Positions 11,717 through 23,690 of a stretch of DNA of 56,592 nt are shown piece by piece (position 1 is the stretch's first letter; the number at the start of each line of letters is the position of its first letter). Source of the stretch: Branchiostoma floridae. Taxonomy: Eukaryota; Chordata; Leptocardii; Amphioxiformes; Branchiostomatidae. The notes beneath the pieces are model-generated. The model was given only the letters and a program-made list of their open reading frames with translations. It was not told the DNA's origin and ran no database searches. The DNA is taken from positions 2,047,406 to 2,103,997 of the forward strand of contig NC_049983.1 of assembly GCF_000003815.2 (NCBI RefSeq). Direction: 5' to 3'. A program made the position numbers and the translations under genes.

Positions 11717-12714
11717 GTTGGTTCCTTTCATTTTCTGTTGCAGCTTTGTATACAGATAAGGTAGTAGAGTTCACTTCACATCATCGTGTTGGTGTTTTAC
11801 CTCCATGAAGATGGAGGTATTGTTGCTATATTGTTTTCAGTCTGGAGCTTATGTGGGGGGTATCTCAAGAACCGTTGGAAGGTTTGTAATGGTTTTCGGT
11901 GGGTGGGTAGGGGTGGTGATGGTGGTGCTGATGTGGATTTTGCGCCACCTGCTGGTTGACCTTGGTACTGCAGCAACACGTTTTGTGTTATATTTTTGCA
12001 CCTGGACTTGCTGTGGTGTTAATTTTTATGTGGTGGATAGGTGTATGTCAGATGTTCATTTGTTTTGAATTTCAGCCTTAGAGCTATTTGATGTGGATGG
12101 GCAGGAGTGTTTGTTTTGTGGATGTTTGTGTGTGCGGCGAATATCTTAGGAAGCTGTGGACGGGTGGCAATGAGATTTGTAACATGGTTAGGTGTTGTGA
12201 AGGGCTTTATGCACTTTTTTCCCTTCTGGTGGATGGCGAATTGGCAATGGTAAGACAGAAGGTGTTTCATTTTTATGTTGTAAGTAAAGCTATGTGAAGT
12301 AGCTTATGATGTATTGGGATACTTTTTTTGTGTGAGATAGTTATTATGCTCTGGAAGAACTTACAATTAATTTGGCCTCTTAGTGGTTAGTTTTGGAATT
12401 GCAGGGGCATTGTTGATGAAATGCTCCGAGGAGGATAACTCAATAACACCACACAATTGGTGTAAGTGTGGTGGTGGGGTGGTTAGACAAGTTCATGTTT
12501 TTTCCAGCATTTCATATAGTCGTATGGGGAAGTGGAGGCAGGAATTGTTTCATTATGTGAAGAAGTAGAAATTGAAGCGATACAAAGTTATCTATAAGTG
12601 AGAGCCTCGTCTATGATCTGGCATAAAACGCTTAAATTGCATGTATGCCAACACGGTTAGTATTTAGATGGATTTTTTTAAAGTGGGCCAATACCCACAG
12701 GCGTTTTTTTTTCG
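11717..12714. other. Intron, GT-rich on + strand
   Basis: ~11800-12560 is unusually rich in G and T (runs of GGTGG, TGTTTG, GGTGGATGG) and poor in C. Open frames on the + strand here follow from the composition and show no domain. Confidence 0.55.
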
Positions 12715-14439
12715 TATTTACCCGTAAAATGATCTTATTGAGTTTTTTTTCGTAATTTTTAGACCAAAACTGTATACGTTGGACCCCTGTACCCTGGTAT
12801 TACAACTGAATGAATGAATTTGGCGCAGATGTACATTGATCATATGCCCACATAGATTCAATAATAGTACAACAAAATGCCTAATTTTGCGATGTTTTTA
12901 CCATTTTTTTTTACATATAAAGGACATTTTTGCTCCTGTACCCTGGTTTTACAACCAATTGAGCTGAAATTTGGCATAGGAGTGTCCTCCACTTATGCGC
13001 ACATGGATTTGATAACAGTTTTGGCATACACATGTCTGGAGATGAATAAATAAATAAATAAATAAATAAAAAACAGTACAACAAAATGCTTGATTGTGCT
13101 ATTTTTTGTAATTTTTTGACAGAAAAGTACACTTTTGGCTCCTGTACACTGGTTTTACAACCAAATAACAAAAACTTTTGTACAGGGGTGCCCTAGAAAG
13201 TGAGTGAGTGAGATATCTATTCAAATGACCCATGTGTGATTTTTGGCATGAACCGCTTCAAAATGATTTTTTGGAGATTTTTTAAAATCTCCAAGCAGAT
13301 CCTAAACTGGCCAAGGAGTTTAGTCAGCTAAGAGGTGTGCATTTGCCGGTTGCGAAACACACTCCTAAGCCGGCTTCACTCCTCTACCAGCTTTTGATAT
13401 TATCTTATGCTACCGTAGGATCTGCTTGGAAACACATTCCTAAGCCGGCTTCACTCCTCTACCAGCTTTTGATACTATCTTATGCTACCGTAGGATCTGC
13501 TTGGAAACACATTCCTAAGCCGGCTTCACTCCTCTACCAGCTTTTGATACTATCTTATGCCACCGTAGGATCTGCTTGGAGATTAGGATTTTTTAGTCAT
13601 TTTCCAATGGCCAAAGGGTTCAATGACCTCAAGGTCGTTGACCCCATATGCATTTGGAGGTGTGCAGATGTATGTATGTTTATATATTATATAACAATGA
13701 AAAAGGTAACCAATCGCTTAGCCTGAATCAATATCCTGAGGTGGATTTGGCAGCCAATCAGCGTGTTATCTCGAAGAGTCCATTTTTACACGGAGGATTC
13801 ATTTTTTTAATTCATCTTTGGACTGGAGATTATGTAAAGCATTTTAGTGGGTGTATTTTTGGACTGGTCTATTTTGCAATTTTACATGTGGTGTGCTGGA
13901 AGAGTCCATTCATTCACGAAGGGAGGGCATTTTTTAGAATCCATTTTTGGACTTTGGACTATATGTAAAAGTCCTATTTTAGCGGATGTATTTTTGGACT
14001 GCTCCACTTAACATATGGGTATCACAGGAAGAGTCCATTTTTGCACACGGAGGGGGAATTTTTTCAAATTCAATTTTGAACGGGTGATGATTTAAAATTC
14101 AATTTTGAGCAGAAGTAATTTTAGACGGGTCTATTTTACATTTTCGTGCACGGGGGACCTTTTTTGCTTAATTCAATGTTGGACTCGGTTTCCTATTCAA
14201 AAGGCCATGTTTTCAGTAAGGGTATTTCTGGACAGGTCTATTGTGCAAATTCACATGAGGTCCACTCAAGTCATAATTGCACGGGGGGATTTTGTAAGAT
14301 TCATTTTTGGGTTAAACCGTCTTTAGTTAAAGTAATGTTTCACATGGGTGATTTCAAATGGAACAGTCTATTGTTGCATGAGGAGGGAGATGGCTGAAAT
14401 ATGCTGTATTTGCTCTCAAGCCAATGTAAGCCTTTCTAG
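12715..14439 (+). mobile_element. Divergent Helitron-like copy in gene 1 intron
   Basis: Starts with diverged relatives of the 162-bp units (CCCCTGTACCCTGGTATTACAA at ~12785, then CTGTACCCTGG at ~12935). Continues with degenerate repeats of the phrase GAAGAGTCCATTTTT. Ends with hairpin ATTTGCT-CTCA-AGCCAAT (14408-14425), a 10-nt spacer and CTAG (14436-14439) followed by T. The same end architecture at lower identity indicates an older insertion of the same family. Confidence 0.6.
13355..13579 (+). repeat. Three 75-bp tandem repeats
   Basis: Three almost identical copies, each beginning AAACACAYTCCTAAGCCGGC and ending GGATCTGCTTGG. The + frame gives a 25-residue repeat (KHIPKPASLLYQLLILSYAT...). 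75 is divisible by three, so the open frame is expected without coding. It lies inside the divergent Helitron-like copy. Confidence 0.85.
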
Positions 14440-14606
14440 TTTGTGGCGCCTAGTTCCAGTGCGCTGTGAATCTGTGACGCCTAGTTCCAGTGCACTGTAA
14501 AGTATTTTACTAACCTTAGAAATTATTCCGCTGTATAGAAAGCAGCTACAAGCACTGGCAGCCAAATATTTTTGAACCTACTCAAATACCAGATTTCTCT
14601 TATCAG

Positions 14607-14858
14607 AACCAGATGTCTGTCCGAAGCTCTATGGAAATGGAGCGTCCTACCGAGGGGAAGTCTCTGTGACCCCAACAGGTAGGACGTGCCAGCGCTGGGA
14701 CAGCCAGACACCTCATGGACACAAAGTGACACCTGCCAATCACCCATCATCCGGACTGGAGCACAACTACTGCCGGAATCCTGACGGCTCACCCGGAGTT
14801 TGGTGCTACACCACGGATCCCGACACGACATGGGAGTATTGTGACGTAACAATATGTG
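14607..14858 (+). CDS. Kringle domain exon, gene 1
   Basis: Acceptor TTTCTCTTATCAG, donor G|GTAAGG, 252 nt, phase 1-1. Encodes a complete kringle with six cysteines in order: [41 protein letters not shown]. Hallmarks include [16 protein letters not shown] and WCYTTDP...WEYC. Kringles are three-disulfide binding modules of secreted proteins. The anionic pair of lysine-binding kringles (Asp-x-Asp after Asn-Pro) is incomplete here: the second position is Ser in NPDGSPG, so classical lysine binding is doubtful. Sister of the kringle at 40124. Confidence 0.95.
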
Positions 14859-15379
14859 GTAAGGTATTCTTTCATCTGTATTAGATACCACATCCTGCTC
14901 CTCAGCATTAAAATGTTTTTATACAAATCAATCAAAAGCCTCCGTAACACGTCTTCACCGCCTTTGATAGTATAAATTTAAATTAAGCGATGGTGACTAT
15001 CAGCAAGCTAACTCGAGAATACCTGGATAAATTCTTGAAATAGTTGATCTGTAATTTCCAACACAAAAATTAGAATCAGCTGCATAAATTGTCTTGATAT
15101 TTGATAATAAGTTAAGTCTTAATCAGACCTTGTAATTATTCGATCATGGGCCCTCAACAGGCGTGCTACAGTAGTGCAATGTTTACGACTTAACGTTTAT
15201 TTGAGGTACTTTTTTGATACACAATTTTGGGACAATATTGATGAAAAAGATATTACATTGTTCCGCCAGGCAGCCGACATTGAGTTAGTTCTTTATATCT
15301 GTAAGCTCAAAATGAACATAGATTTCAATGGAATAAAGATGTAAATAGAACCATGAACCTGGGAAGTTTCCATTTTCAG
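14859..15379. other. Intron, no additional feature
   Basis: AT-rich intron between kringle and first SRCR. It contains a weak relative of a phrase repeated at 16560 and 41610 (CAGCAAGCTAACTCGAGAATACCTG). Nothing else recognised. Confidence 0.6.
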
Positions 15380-15694
15380 GCGTCCGATCGCGACTTGTGG
15401 GAGGCAATTCGTCCAACGAGGGCAGGGTTGAAGTGTACTATGACGGACAGTGGGGGACCGTCTGTGACGACGATTTTGACATCAACGACGCCCGCGTGGT
15501 CTGCCGTCAGCAAGGATACGTAATTGCTGCCGAGGCCCGATCTGAAGCAGCCTTCGGGGCAGGGTCAGGTCAGATCTGGCTGGAAAACTTGGCCTGCGGG
15601 GGTTCCGAGACAAGCATCGAATACTGCAGGCACAACGGATGGGGCATACATAACTGTCAGCACAGTGAGGACGCTGGCGTGGTCTGCTCGGACG
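15380..15694 (+). CDS. SRCR domain 1 exon, gene 1
   Basis: Acceptor CCATTTTCAG, donor GACG|GTGAGTC, 315 nt, phase 1-1. Full scavenger receptor cysteine-rich domain: [71 protein letters not shown]. Six cysteines (C2, C3, C5-C8); the C1/C4 pair of group B is absent, as in group A. It has two residues more than its siblings near the N-terminus (VRSRLVGG). SRCR domains mediate ligand binding in innate immune receptors. Its downstream intron resembles that after the SRCR at 36886. Confidence 0.97.
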
Positions 15695-15744
15695 GTGAGT
15701 CAAGAGTCTTTATTAACTTGATGTGTAAATAACAAACAAATTCA

Positions 15745-16030
15745 GACGCGGGGACGGGGAGGGGGGGGTGGGGGCTAAAAGTGCCTGCGCCAAATTCGAC
15801 GTCGTATAACTCCTAAACGGCTTTTCTTAGGACAACAAAACTTGACTTTCCATAGAATATTCTAGGCAACAATCTACAATAAAAAGAAAAATGGCAACGG
15901 GTATCTGAAAGGCATATTTGACAAAATTCACTAATTTGGGTTTTATATATTTTGAGATTTGCTTGCTAAACTACACTTGTTTCCATATATCTTTTATATC
16001 TAACATAATCTTATTATCACATGACATTTA
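15745..16030. repeat. G-tract intron repeat, truncated copy
   Basis: Begins ~50 bp after the SRCR 1 donor with a G-rich tract, then CTAAAAGTGCCTGCGCCAA, GACGTCGTATAACTCC and CGGCTTTTCTTAGGACAACA. Same family as 37248-37788, 38366, 39160 and 42437; the right terminus is missing. The rest of this intron (to 17808) has no gene. Confidence 0.65.
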
Positions 16031-17808
16031 TAATTAGGAGGTGTTGCAACGGGCGCGCAGCTAGCTGCATTTGTTGGCGATGTTTTGGTGAAGTCTTACA
16101 CGGAACATCTGCTTGTATCTTTGCGTTATAACGTTATAGCTTTGAATATATTTGCTGTATTTCATTATGAATGATGTTTTTTCATTAGACCATATTGATA
16201 CGATTCAATGTATGGTGACATCACGCGTCAATTATTGTCCTTTTCGAAAAAAAAAAGCTTTCGATCATACTCGAAGAAGATGTAGAACAAGATGTAGAAC
16301 AAGAACGACGAATCCACTGTTCACCTAATTTACTTTTCTTAATGTTTAGTCAATTCTTCAACCTTCTCTACCACTTATATGTCATAATGTATGCAATATT
16401 GTCTTGCCAAACTTCATTTTCTTCCTACGCCCGTATAAGTCTTGAGGTTCCTAGAGGGTATCATTCATAAAATCAACATAAACAAAGTTTAAGTCCGTTG
16501 TTCATCTCAAAGAAACGAAGATTTTGAAGTCTCCTTGTGTTTTTCCCGGTGGTGTCTGTCAGCACGCCAACTCGAGAATACCTGATTGGATTGTCCTGCT
16601 ATTTGTTATGTGGGTAGGCCAAATCAGATATTGTAAATATACGATCTTGAGCCCCACTCAGGTAACTTAAGGCATGTGACACGCGTGTAGCTATGTTAAA
16701 ACGCTTAAATCCTCATAACTTTTTTGTCGCGTAGTCGTATCAAGATGAAACTTCACACAATGCTTGAACAGTTTGAAATGTACTAGACACTGGTGGAGTT
16801 TTATGTAAGTCGATGGAATTTGGGGTTAGAAATACCAATTTTGGTTTAAAAAAACATCGTTCACTTTACATGTCCAAGCCTTGGCGAGGACAGCACATTT
16901 AGCCTATATATTCATCAAGATAAGAGCTTACCTCCTTTAGATTAATTTTGTCCGCGGCTATTTTGCTTAAAGTGAAGGAATCTTAACTTTTTAGGCCAAA
17001 AAGAGCAAAAAGATTGTTTTCTTCCTAATTTTCGTTCAAAATGACCTCCAGTGAAAATACTTTTAAACAAAAACAAAATAGCCGCGGACAGTTTTAACAA
17101 ACAAGTGCTGATACTTCGAAATACACTAAATTTGTCACCAATGCTGCTGTTTTGACCGAGGCTAAAGTCCATAAAGTTGACAATGCAAGATGGCTCGCGA
17201 AACTTTGGGCCGTTGTCAATGAAAGCCGTCGTTTTCAAACCATTTTACATCGAACACAGTTCGGGCGGTACCATTATGCGGGTTCCGGGGGGCTTGTATT
17301 CTTAATCGCATCGAATTATTTCAATATTTGATAAAATCTTCATCAATAACTTATACGGATAGCACTCAGACGTCTTTCTAAAAGTAGTTAGAGTGCACAA
17401 AGTGAGTTCCTGTTTTCGCAATGTAACATTACATTATGGCATTGGACCGTTCTGAAAACTTGGCCGTCCTGGAGGTCACCTGCGGTCACGGAGTGGTTCG
17501 AAATTCATGTTCGGTGCCATCACCCTGGTTACCTTGCGGGGACACGCCCTTTTTTACTCCCCAGGGAGCTCAATCGAATCACAGGCCTTAAGTTACCCGA
17601 GCAAGAGGCTGGTAGTGAAATATGGACGTATTTGCATTTATCGATTGTGCCAGAACAGACATTAGGCAAGAGACATTACATGGATCCACAAGGCAGCCGA
17701 AAACGACTAAGTTCTTGATGGCGGTGAGCTAAAAAAAAATTGATTCAAAACCAGATATGAAGAAAAATTAAATGTTGTGAAGTTTCTATTTAATGTCGTC
17801 TTTTTCAG
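16030..17808. other. Intron between SRCR 1 and SRCR 2
   Basis: No coding exon seen. ~16495-16680 and ~17640-17808 match ~41550-41690 and ~41920-42072 upstream of the SRCR at 42073 (for example ATGGATCCACAAGGCAGCCG), so this intron was duplicated with its exon. The copy in gene 2 carries an extra MITE. Confidence 0.7.
16946..17095. repeat. Inverted repeat with CCGCGG arms
   Basis: TTTTGTCCGCGGCTATTTT (16946-16964) is inverted as CAAAATAGCCGCGGACAGTT (17074-17093). Probably a small fold-back element. Flanking sequence (~17050-17200) recurs diverged at ~36720-36850. Confidence 0.6.
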
Positions 17809-18114
17809 GCATCCGACTCGTGGGTGGAAGTTCGTCCAGGGAGGGCAGGGTGGAAGTGTATCATAGTGGACGGTGGGGGACCGTCTGTGACGACAATTTT
17901 GACATGAACGATGCACACGTGGTCTGCCGTCAGCTGGGATACCGAGCTGTCGAGGCCCGATTGGGAGCAGCCTTCGGGCGGGGGTCAGGTCAGATCTGGC
18001 TGGACGACATGAGTTGCGGGGGTTTCGAGACAAACATCGAACAATGCAGCCACAACGGATGGGGCTTACGTAACTGTGGGCACATTGAGGACGCTGGAGT
18101 GGTCTGCGCGGACG
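17809..18114 (+). CDS. SRCR domain 2 exon, gene 1
   Basis: Acceptor GTCTTTTTCAG, donor GACG|GTGAGTC, 306 nt, phase 1-1, one codon shorter than most siblings (LGYRAVEAR against LGYGSAAEAR). Six-cysteine [78 protein letters not shown]. Most diverged in the middle (MSCGGFETN). The exon and its upstream intron pair with 42073 in gene 2. Confidence 0.97.
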
Positions 18115-20551
18115 GTGAGTCAAGAGTTGTTTTTTATTTTTATTTATTTTTTATTCATAAGAAAGTCACGTTACAATTGTTGTGACAAGCCCATTACACA
18201 TATGATTTGAATTGTCTATTGTCTATCTTAAGCAAAGCATAAGAAGATTCGCTTTCCATCACATACAAAAGTCCTTCTTTTTCGCAGAAAGGACATGTAT
18301 CTGAATCCGAAACTTTTATCTTTTTAAGTAACATTTGTAGGTAGTATTCTATGAATTATCTTCTACTGGAAATACATTACATTCTTCGTACAGGTAAATG
18401 GTAATAGATACACATTCTTCAATTTATCTTGATATTCTAAGCATATCGGAGTACTCCGTCTTGGCCGGATGGAGGTTCAATCATTTTCTGGCAAAATAAG
18501 CGAAATTCCGTAAATGCAGAAACTTTCGCGGTGGTTTAATGTTCGCGGTTTTCGTCTTGTCCGCTTCACTGCTAACTTAAAACCATCGCGAACATTTTCC
18601 AATGGCAATAAGAGACTACAGGGCATGGTGTTACCGCGAAATTAAAACCACCGCGAAAAGTCCTTTTTCCCGCTACCGCGAAATTCAATCCCCACGAACT
18701 TAAATGCATTTATAGTATGTCTACATCATTTTCTGAAAATTTGGTGGCCATATGATAAGTCGTTAAAAGAGTTACAGGAGTTAGAAGGGGTGGGGTTCAA
18801 AGTACCCCCCCCCCCCCCTTTCCGGTCTCAGGTTGACCAAGAAAGCCCGGTCTGAATAGGGTTAAACAAGCCCTGATACCAGTAAGATGTTGTCGTTTAC
18901 GGTATCTCAACAATGGTGTACTGCGGTTTCATTGTACCAAATACGTCTATTGCAGCTATTCTTCCTGTGGTCCTTAATTTTTGACACACATAACACATCA
19001 CGACATAACACAGGATAAAAAGATATACAGATGATTCACAAATGATAAAAAGTCTATAGTAAATCCATGAACAATGTGGTAAAATCTTTGTCCTTTCAGT
19101 TTCAAACTATTCCAGGTGTTAGACATGCTGTACTGAAATTGTTTAGTTTGAAATTGTTAAGTTTTCAGCATTTTGTTTGGTTTCAGCAATCCGATGGCTT
19201 CTGACTTTGACTGATAACAGTGATTTTGCATTACGATTAATATATACGGACTCTATACTAAAAGTGCCCGCGGCAACTTTGACGTCATATAGCTCCCAAG
19301 CGGCTTGCGCAAGAACAACCAAACTGGGTGAATTTTCCTAGAATACTGTTGAAAAAAAAAATTATCTTAAGACATTTAAGTTTGATAATCCAAGATGGTG
19401 GATAGCTAAACTACAGCTGGCTTCATTTTATGACGTCATTTTGACGTCGTTCCGTCAGCTTTTGGCAACAGAAACACTTAAATATTGATAAGAAACCTTT
19501 ATTGGTAACTTTTTGTGAGAATTATTTAGGTATTGTGGGAAATCCCCGTTTTAGCCCCAAAAATCAATTAATGACGTCATATTACGTCATAATGATATGA
19601 AAATTTGAAGATTCATAAAACTTGACAAGCATATAACCCCCTGCAAATTTGGTGATCGTACGATAAGCCGTTTTGAAAATACGAAGGGGGGGGGGGGTGT
19701 CGAATGAGCCACACAATTGTCCTCGTCTGTCCAAAACAAATAGAAAAAAAAAATCTTCAGGTCGCCCGACAGGTTATAACCAATGGACCCTTCAAGGCAA
19801 ACGCCATATCGAACCAATAGAATCCCCTATTCTATTTCAAATACTCGGTCAAAAACAGCCCTACTGAGACAGGAATGACCAAAGAAAAATGCTTTGACTT
19901 TTTTGTCGAAGACTACACCAGCTGAGTAACATAGCATTACTTTGTTATATGCATACGCTACATAGGCTTACTTTGTTCCTTTGTTCCTTGTATGTACATG
20001 TAAAGCAGTATGCGAAGAAGAAACAGTGGACTTTGTAGTAGGATTTTATATTTGGCATGATGTACAAGCTCTCGGATCCCTCTCTGTGAGTGACCGAGCT
20101 ACTTTCTTCTTAATTTGTTTTTTTTTCCTAATGAGCATGTATGCACATGCCATGCAACAAAAGCGGAAGAAAACCTGTCACTAATATACGTACCCAGTTT
20201 TACACCTGCATCGACCGTATGTCAGAAACCGGGCACTCTTACAGGTAATATTATGGAGCGCTTCCCGCTTTGACTGAAATTATATCACTCTTCAATACCG
20301 CTATATACCCCCCTCCTCAAACGACTCTACCCAGTGGATGTAGCCATTCACAAAGAATGCATAGCATTTCGCCCGTTCTGAGAGGATTTCAGTGCCCTTA
20401 AAGCTAAATCAAAGTCAGTCTGTATCATCAGCTTAATAGCGGCGGTGGCCATGTGTCTCCAACTCGCGCCGTTTTTGATCGAGGTTTTGAAATAGAACCT
20501 GAGATCGAACAGGGGCGGGGCTTATGCTCATTAAATGTCGTCTTATTTCAG
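18115..20551. other. Intron SRCR 2-3, duplicated and repeat-filled
   Basis: ~18740-19250 aligns with ~42550-43050 in gene 2's last intron (GGTGGCCATATGATAAGTCG, CCCGGTCTGAATAGGG, ACACAGGATAAAAAGATATA, CCGATGGCTTCTGACTTTGA). ~19257-19720 is a copy of the G-tract intron repeat family (AAAGTGCCCGCGGCAACTTT). No extra exon was recognised. Confidence 0.7.
18480..18715. mobile_element. MITE-like CCGCGAAATTAAAA element
   Basis: Left part TTCGCGGTGGTTTAATGTTCGCGG faces the inverted right part CCGCGAAATTAAAACCACCG, so the element folds back on itself. It ends near CTTAAATGCATTTATAGTA; a fragment lies at 1960-2034 and the terminal phrase recurs at 49790. No coding capacity. Confidence 0.6.
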
Positions 20552-20860
20552 CCATACGACTCGTGGGTGGAAGTTTGTCCAGGGAGGGTAGGGTTGAAGT
20601 GTACCATGACGGACAGTGGGGGGCCGTCTGTGACGATGCTTTTGACATAAGCGACGCCCACGTGGTCTGCCGTCAGCTGGGATACACAGGCGCTGCCGAG
20701 GCCCGAACTGAAGCAGCTTTCGGGATGGGTTCAGGTCAGATCTGGCTGGACAACTTGGCCTGCGGGGGTTCCGAGACAAACATCGAACACTGCAGCCACA
20801 ACGGATGGGGCTCACATAACTGTGTCCACAGTGAGGACGCTGGCGTGGTCTGCTCGAACG
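20552..20860 (+). CDS. SRCR domain 3 exon, gene 1
   Basis: Acceptor GTCTTATTTCAG, donor AACG|GTGAGTC, 309 nt, phase 1-1. Six-cysteine [82 protein letters not shown]. Thr to Ala in the usual WGTVCDD is a mild variant. Gene 2 has no obvious counterpart of this exon between its last two SRCRs, so it was gained in gene 1 or lost in gene 2. Confidence 0.97.
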
Positions 20861-21709
20861 GTGAGTCAAGAGTTTATTTTTTACTTCTGTCCAACATCTA
20901 AGATACATTATTGAAGGTAGGACACCAACAAGCCCCTTGATACCCGATGGTTTCTGACTTTGATGATCTGGTCCAATAACAGTGATTTTGCATTGCGATT
21001 ATTATTTTTATTAGTATATATGCTGACTCTGATGGTTCATTTTGCACGTCTCTATGAAAAGTCACTAAGTTGTCAGTTTTACCTGTCTCTCAATGGTAAC
21101 TTCCATGTTGTCCCATGTTACGATTTGTTCATTGTTTAACAGTCGGTTTACATTGTATTAAGTTAAGAAGTAAGACATTGCGACTGGATGGTAAAGGGTG
21201 TCCCATAACACAGCATTATAGTTGCTTGGTAGGGGTGGGTACCGGTACAGAGCCTTTAGGCCCAGGTCCAGTCCATGTCCAGAGGATCATGCCAGAGGAT
21301 TATGTCCAGAGGATCAGGTCCTGAAACAGGACCTGATTCATTATGTGAAAAGTTGCAAATGGACGAAACTCGAAATTGAACATTTGGCTACAAAGAAATC
21401 TATTTTGTGGAGTATCCGATTCCCACTGGCGTTTTGAAATCCTACAAGGCTAATGACTCTGTACGGTTGACTCTAGACTCTACTCTACTGCACTCGAATA
21501 GGTCCAATGATTTTTTCAGGTCTTGTTTTTTGGACCAGTCCAATAGGGGAAAAACGGTTTTGTGCCGGTACTCCGTTCCCGATGGAGAATATCTGCTCAG
21601 GAATATGTGTGATGTAGCAGGAAAACAAAAATTGAACCAAAACATAACATATTTAGCTCAAGTATTATTGAGACAGATTATCTAACAGATTAAATGCCGT
21701 CTTTTTCAG
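20861..21709. other. Intron SRCR 3-4, no gene seen
   Basis: ~20945-21045 repeats the CCGATGG-TTCTGACTTTGA phrase of the previous intron. ~21600-21709 matches 43560-43666 upstream of gene 2's last SRCR (AACATATTTAGCTCA, TTGAGACAGATTATCTA), pairing SRCR 4 with that exon. A run of CCAGAGGATCA repeats lies at 21280-21310. Confidence 0.65.
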
Positions 21710-22027
21710 CAATCCGACTAGTAGGTGGAAGTTCTTCCAGGGAAGGCAGGGTTGAAGTGCACTATGACGGACAGTGGGGGACCGTCTGTGACGACGACTT
21801 TGACATGAACGACGCCAACGTGATCTGTCGTCAGCTGGGATACGGAAGCGCTGCCGAGGCCCGATCTCAAGCAGCCTTCGGGGCGGGGTCAGGTCAGATC
21901 TGGCTGAACAACTTGGCCTGCGTGGGTTCCGAGACAAGCATCGGTGACTGCAGCCACAACGGATGGGGCTCACATAACTGTGGGCACGGTGAGGACGCCG
22001 GCGTGGTTTGCAAGGTGCCTGGCGAAG
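21710..22027 (+). CDS. SRCR domain 4 exon, gene 1
   Basis: Acceptor CGTCTTTTTCAG, 318 nt, phase 1-1 if the donor is GAAG|GTATGA (22028). Six-cysteine [82 protein letters not shown], then KVPGE instead of the usual SDG. The changed tail indicates the C-terminal end of the SRCR array. Without splicing the frame would close at TGA 22051-22053. A weaker phase 0 donor (AAG|GTGCCT, 22015) also exists. Confidence 0.95.
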
Positions 22028-22718
22028 GTATGAACTTACGTAATGAATCTTGATATACTATTAGTAGTACAATTCTAGTAAGTAACAACTTTAGTCCCAT
22101 GACCTCATACTTCGACAAATGATGTTTGTAATTGTAATGTAATGTTGTTGTCACATATTGTAATTGTAATGTTTTAGGGTTTTGGTTCGTTGTTCATGAT
22201 AGAAGGCACAAGGGCTACGTCCGACTATGGCTAGGATAGTTGATTACTGTTGTTGATTACTCATTTTTAGCAAGCTTGGAGTTTGGATTTGGACGTGAAT
22301 AAAGTTTTTTTCTAAGAAAGCTAAATTCCAAGTGAAATATGCTTATGTTATCCAAAAAGTAGTAACTCAAGCAACTGGATATGGTTTCAACTGGAATCCA
22401 CCAGTTTTTGTCAGTGACACTTGAGTGATCTGGAAGAGACTGGTCTTTCATACACTATCTAAGAATGAGGACAATTTTTAGGTTCCAATAGGAACCATGT
22501 AAGACAAATTCAGGCTGAAGACAATTGGGATTTTCATAGAAACAAAGGTAAGGCAAAGTCACGCTAAAGATAATTTGGGATTTCCAAAACCATATATATC
22601 TAGTTGCTGCAATGTCATGTTAGACTTTGACTTGAATAACTATGAGAACATTTTCTGAAATTCTTATTCAAATCGGTTTGTTGTACTCCGAAACGATCTA
22701 CTTCGTTTCTCTTTTCAG
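22028..22718. other. Last intron of gene 1
   Basis: AT-rich, no exon recognised. It contains several short phrases such as AAGACAATTGGGATTTTC repeated in diverged form (22515, 22565). Ends in a strong pyrimidine tract shared with gene 2's last intron (TTCGTTTCTCTTTTCAG). Confidence 0.55.
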
Positions 22719-23690
22719 GATGACGATAGCGGCAGGCCGGATTACCCCCCGAATGTTTATCGGTTTGCCACCTACAATCCGCTGTAAAAGAACACACAGC
22801 CACAGCTGGGCAAGTTCAATTACATTAGCGAGACCCAGGAGACCATGTTCTACACGTTATCCCGATCATGAAGGGTGGACCCAGAAAAGCATTGACTGAG
22901 GGGCAACTGTGCCGCCTTCTTCAATCAAATCTGGTAGCAGAACACAGTTTTATCACTTTAGTAAGCCTTCAGTACACGTGGCTCGGTGCACGTGTGTTTC
23001 ACGTCAAGGAAAACTTAGTGATCACTAGACAGCTGTCTAATTGTTGTCTGAAAAACTTATTTTGTCAAATCCGTCTAGTTGCCTGTTAAGGTCAGTTCAA
23101 GTGGCATGATCAGCAATGGCCAATCGGAAGATAGCTTAGCAAACTATTGCTTTGTACATTCTTGCTCAAGTCAATCATATATGGTGGCTTGCCCCTCCAA
23201 CACTGTTCTGCAACTTGTTACTTTAATCGAGCGACACAGGGTGTCTGCTACTTTACCTGCAGTCATTTGACAGTCACCAAGCTCAAAGACAATCCAAGCA
23301 ATCAGGACCAAGAGAATGACAAAGAATTAAGCTAGTAAGAGGTCATGAGAATGCTGTTGGTATTACATGAATGTGTTGATAACTTTATTTTATATTGTAC
23401 TATTCTTGTAAGTGCTCTAAGGCACAATTTGTGTCTGCACTTCAATGAAGACAAATGTCACTAGTGAATACACTGGGTTAAACTTATGGGTCAAGGTCAA
23501 GAACTCATCTCAAGTGTATTTTAATGCCTATAATAATGGTGTGAATTCATTCTTATACGTGTATAATCTTTCTTAGCTTCCTATTGAATATATTACTCTG
23601 AAGGGAATAACAATTGTCTTAATCTTAGTTGTTACTCAAGATATGAACTCGTTATGACGCATTCTGTGTCCATATGTAGCAATAAACACA
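22719..23690 (+). CDS. Terminal exon of gene 1: stop and 3'UTR (candidate)
   Basis: The acceptor at 22717-22718 and the first ~50 bases are homologous to 44988 in gene 2 (GATAGCGGCAG). Read in phase 1 after SRCR 4, the first complete codon is TGA (22721-22723), so the protein would end KVPGEG and the rest is 3'UTR to the poly(A) signal at 23681. In phase 0 the exon reads DDDSGRPDYPPNVYRFATYN to TAA, which would need the weaker phase 0 donor. RNA data would decide. Confidence 0.4.
23681..23686 (+). terminator. Candidate poly(A) signal, gene 1
   Basis: AATAAA about 0.96 kb into the candidate terminal exon; a plausible 3' end, unsupported by transcript evidence. Confidence 0.35.

Larger units (their letters stand above)
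8921..23690 (+). other. Gene 1: secreted kringle + 4x SRCR protein (model extent)
   Basis: Model: 8921-8972 (signal peptide), 11573-11716 (unknown), 14607-14858 (kringle), 15380-15694, 17809-18114, 20552-20860 and 21710-22027 (SRCR 1-4), 22719 on (stop and 3'UTR). Every junction is phase 1 and the joined codons keep frame (G|GT, G|AA, G|GC, G|GC, G|CC, G|CA). No membrane segment was seen, so the product should be secreted. SRCR and kringle modules generally bind protein, glycan or microbial surface ligands. Assignment of the first two exons to this gene rests on order, strand and phase; further exons could be missed. Confidence 0.7.

Noticed and set aside
12383-12568. Cysteine-containing frame in the GT-rich intron
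   Set aside because: Composition-driven openness; no acceptor/donor pair in phase 1 and no family resemblance.
14523-14891. Minus-strand frame of 122 codons over the kringle exon
   Set aside because: Antisense shadow of the GC-rich kringle exon; the same happens opposite 17809, 20552, 21710 and 42073.
22642-22899. Plus frame crossing the terminal exon acceptor at 22719
   Set aside because: Its frame (phase 2 for the exon) has no fitting upstream donor; only IAA...FIG is shared with 44988, which nucleotide homology alone explains.
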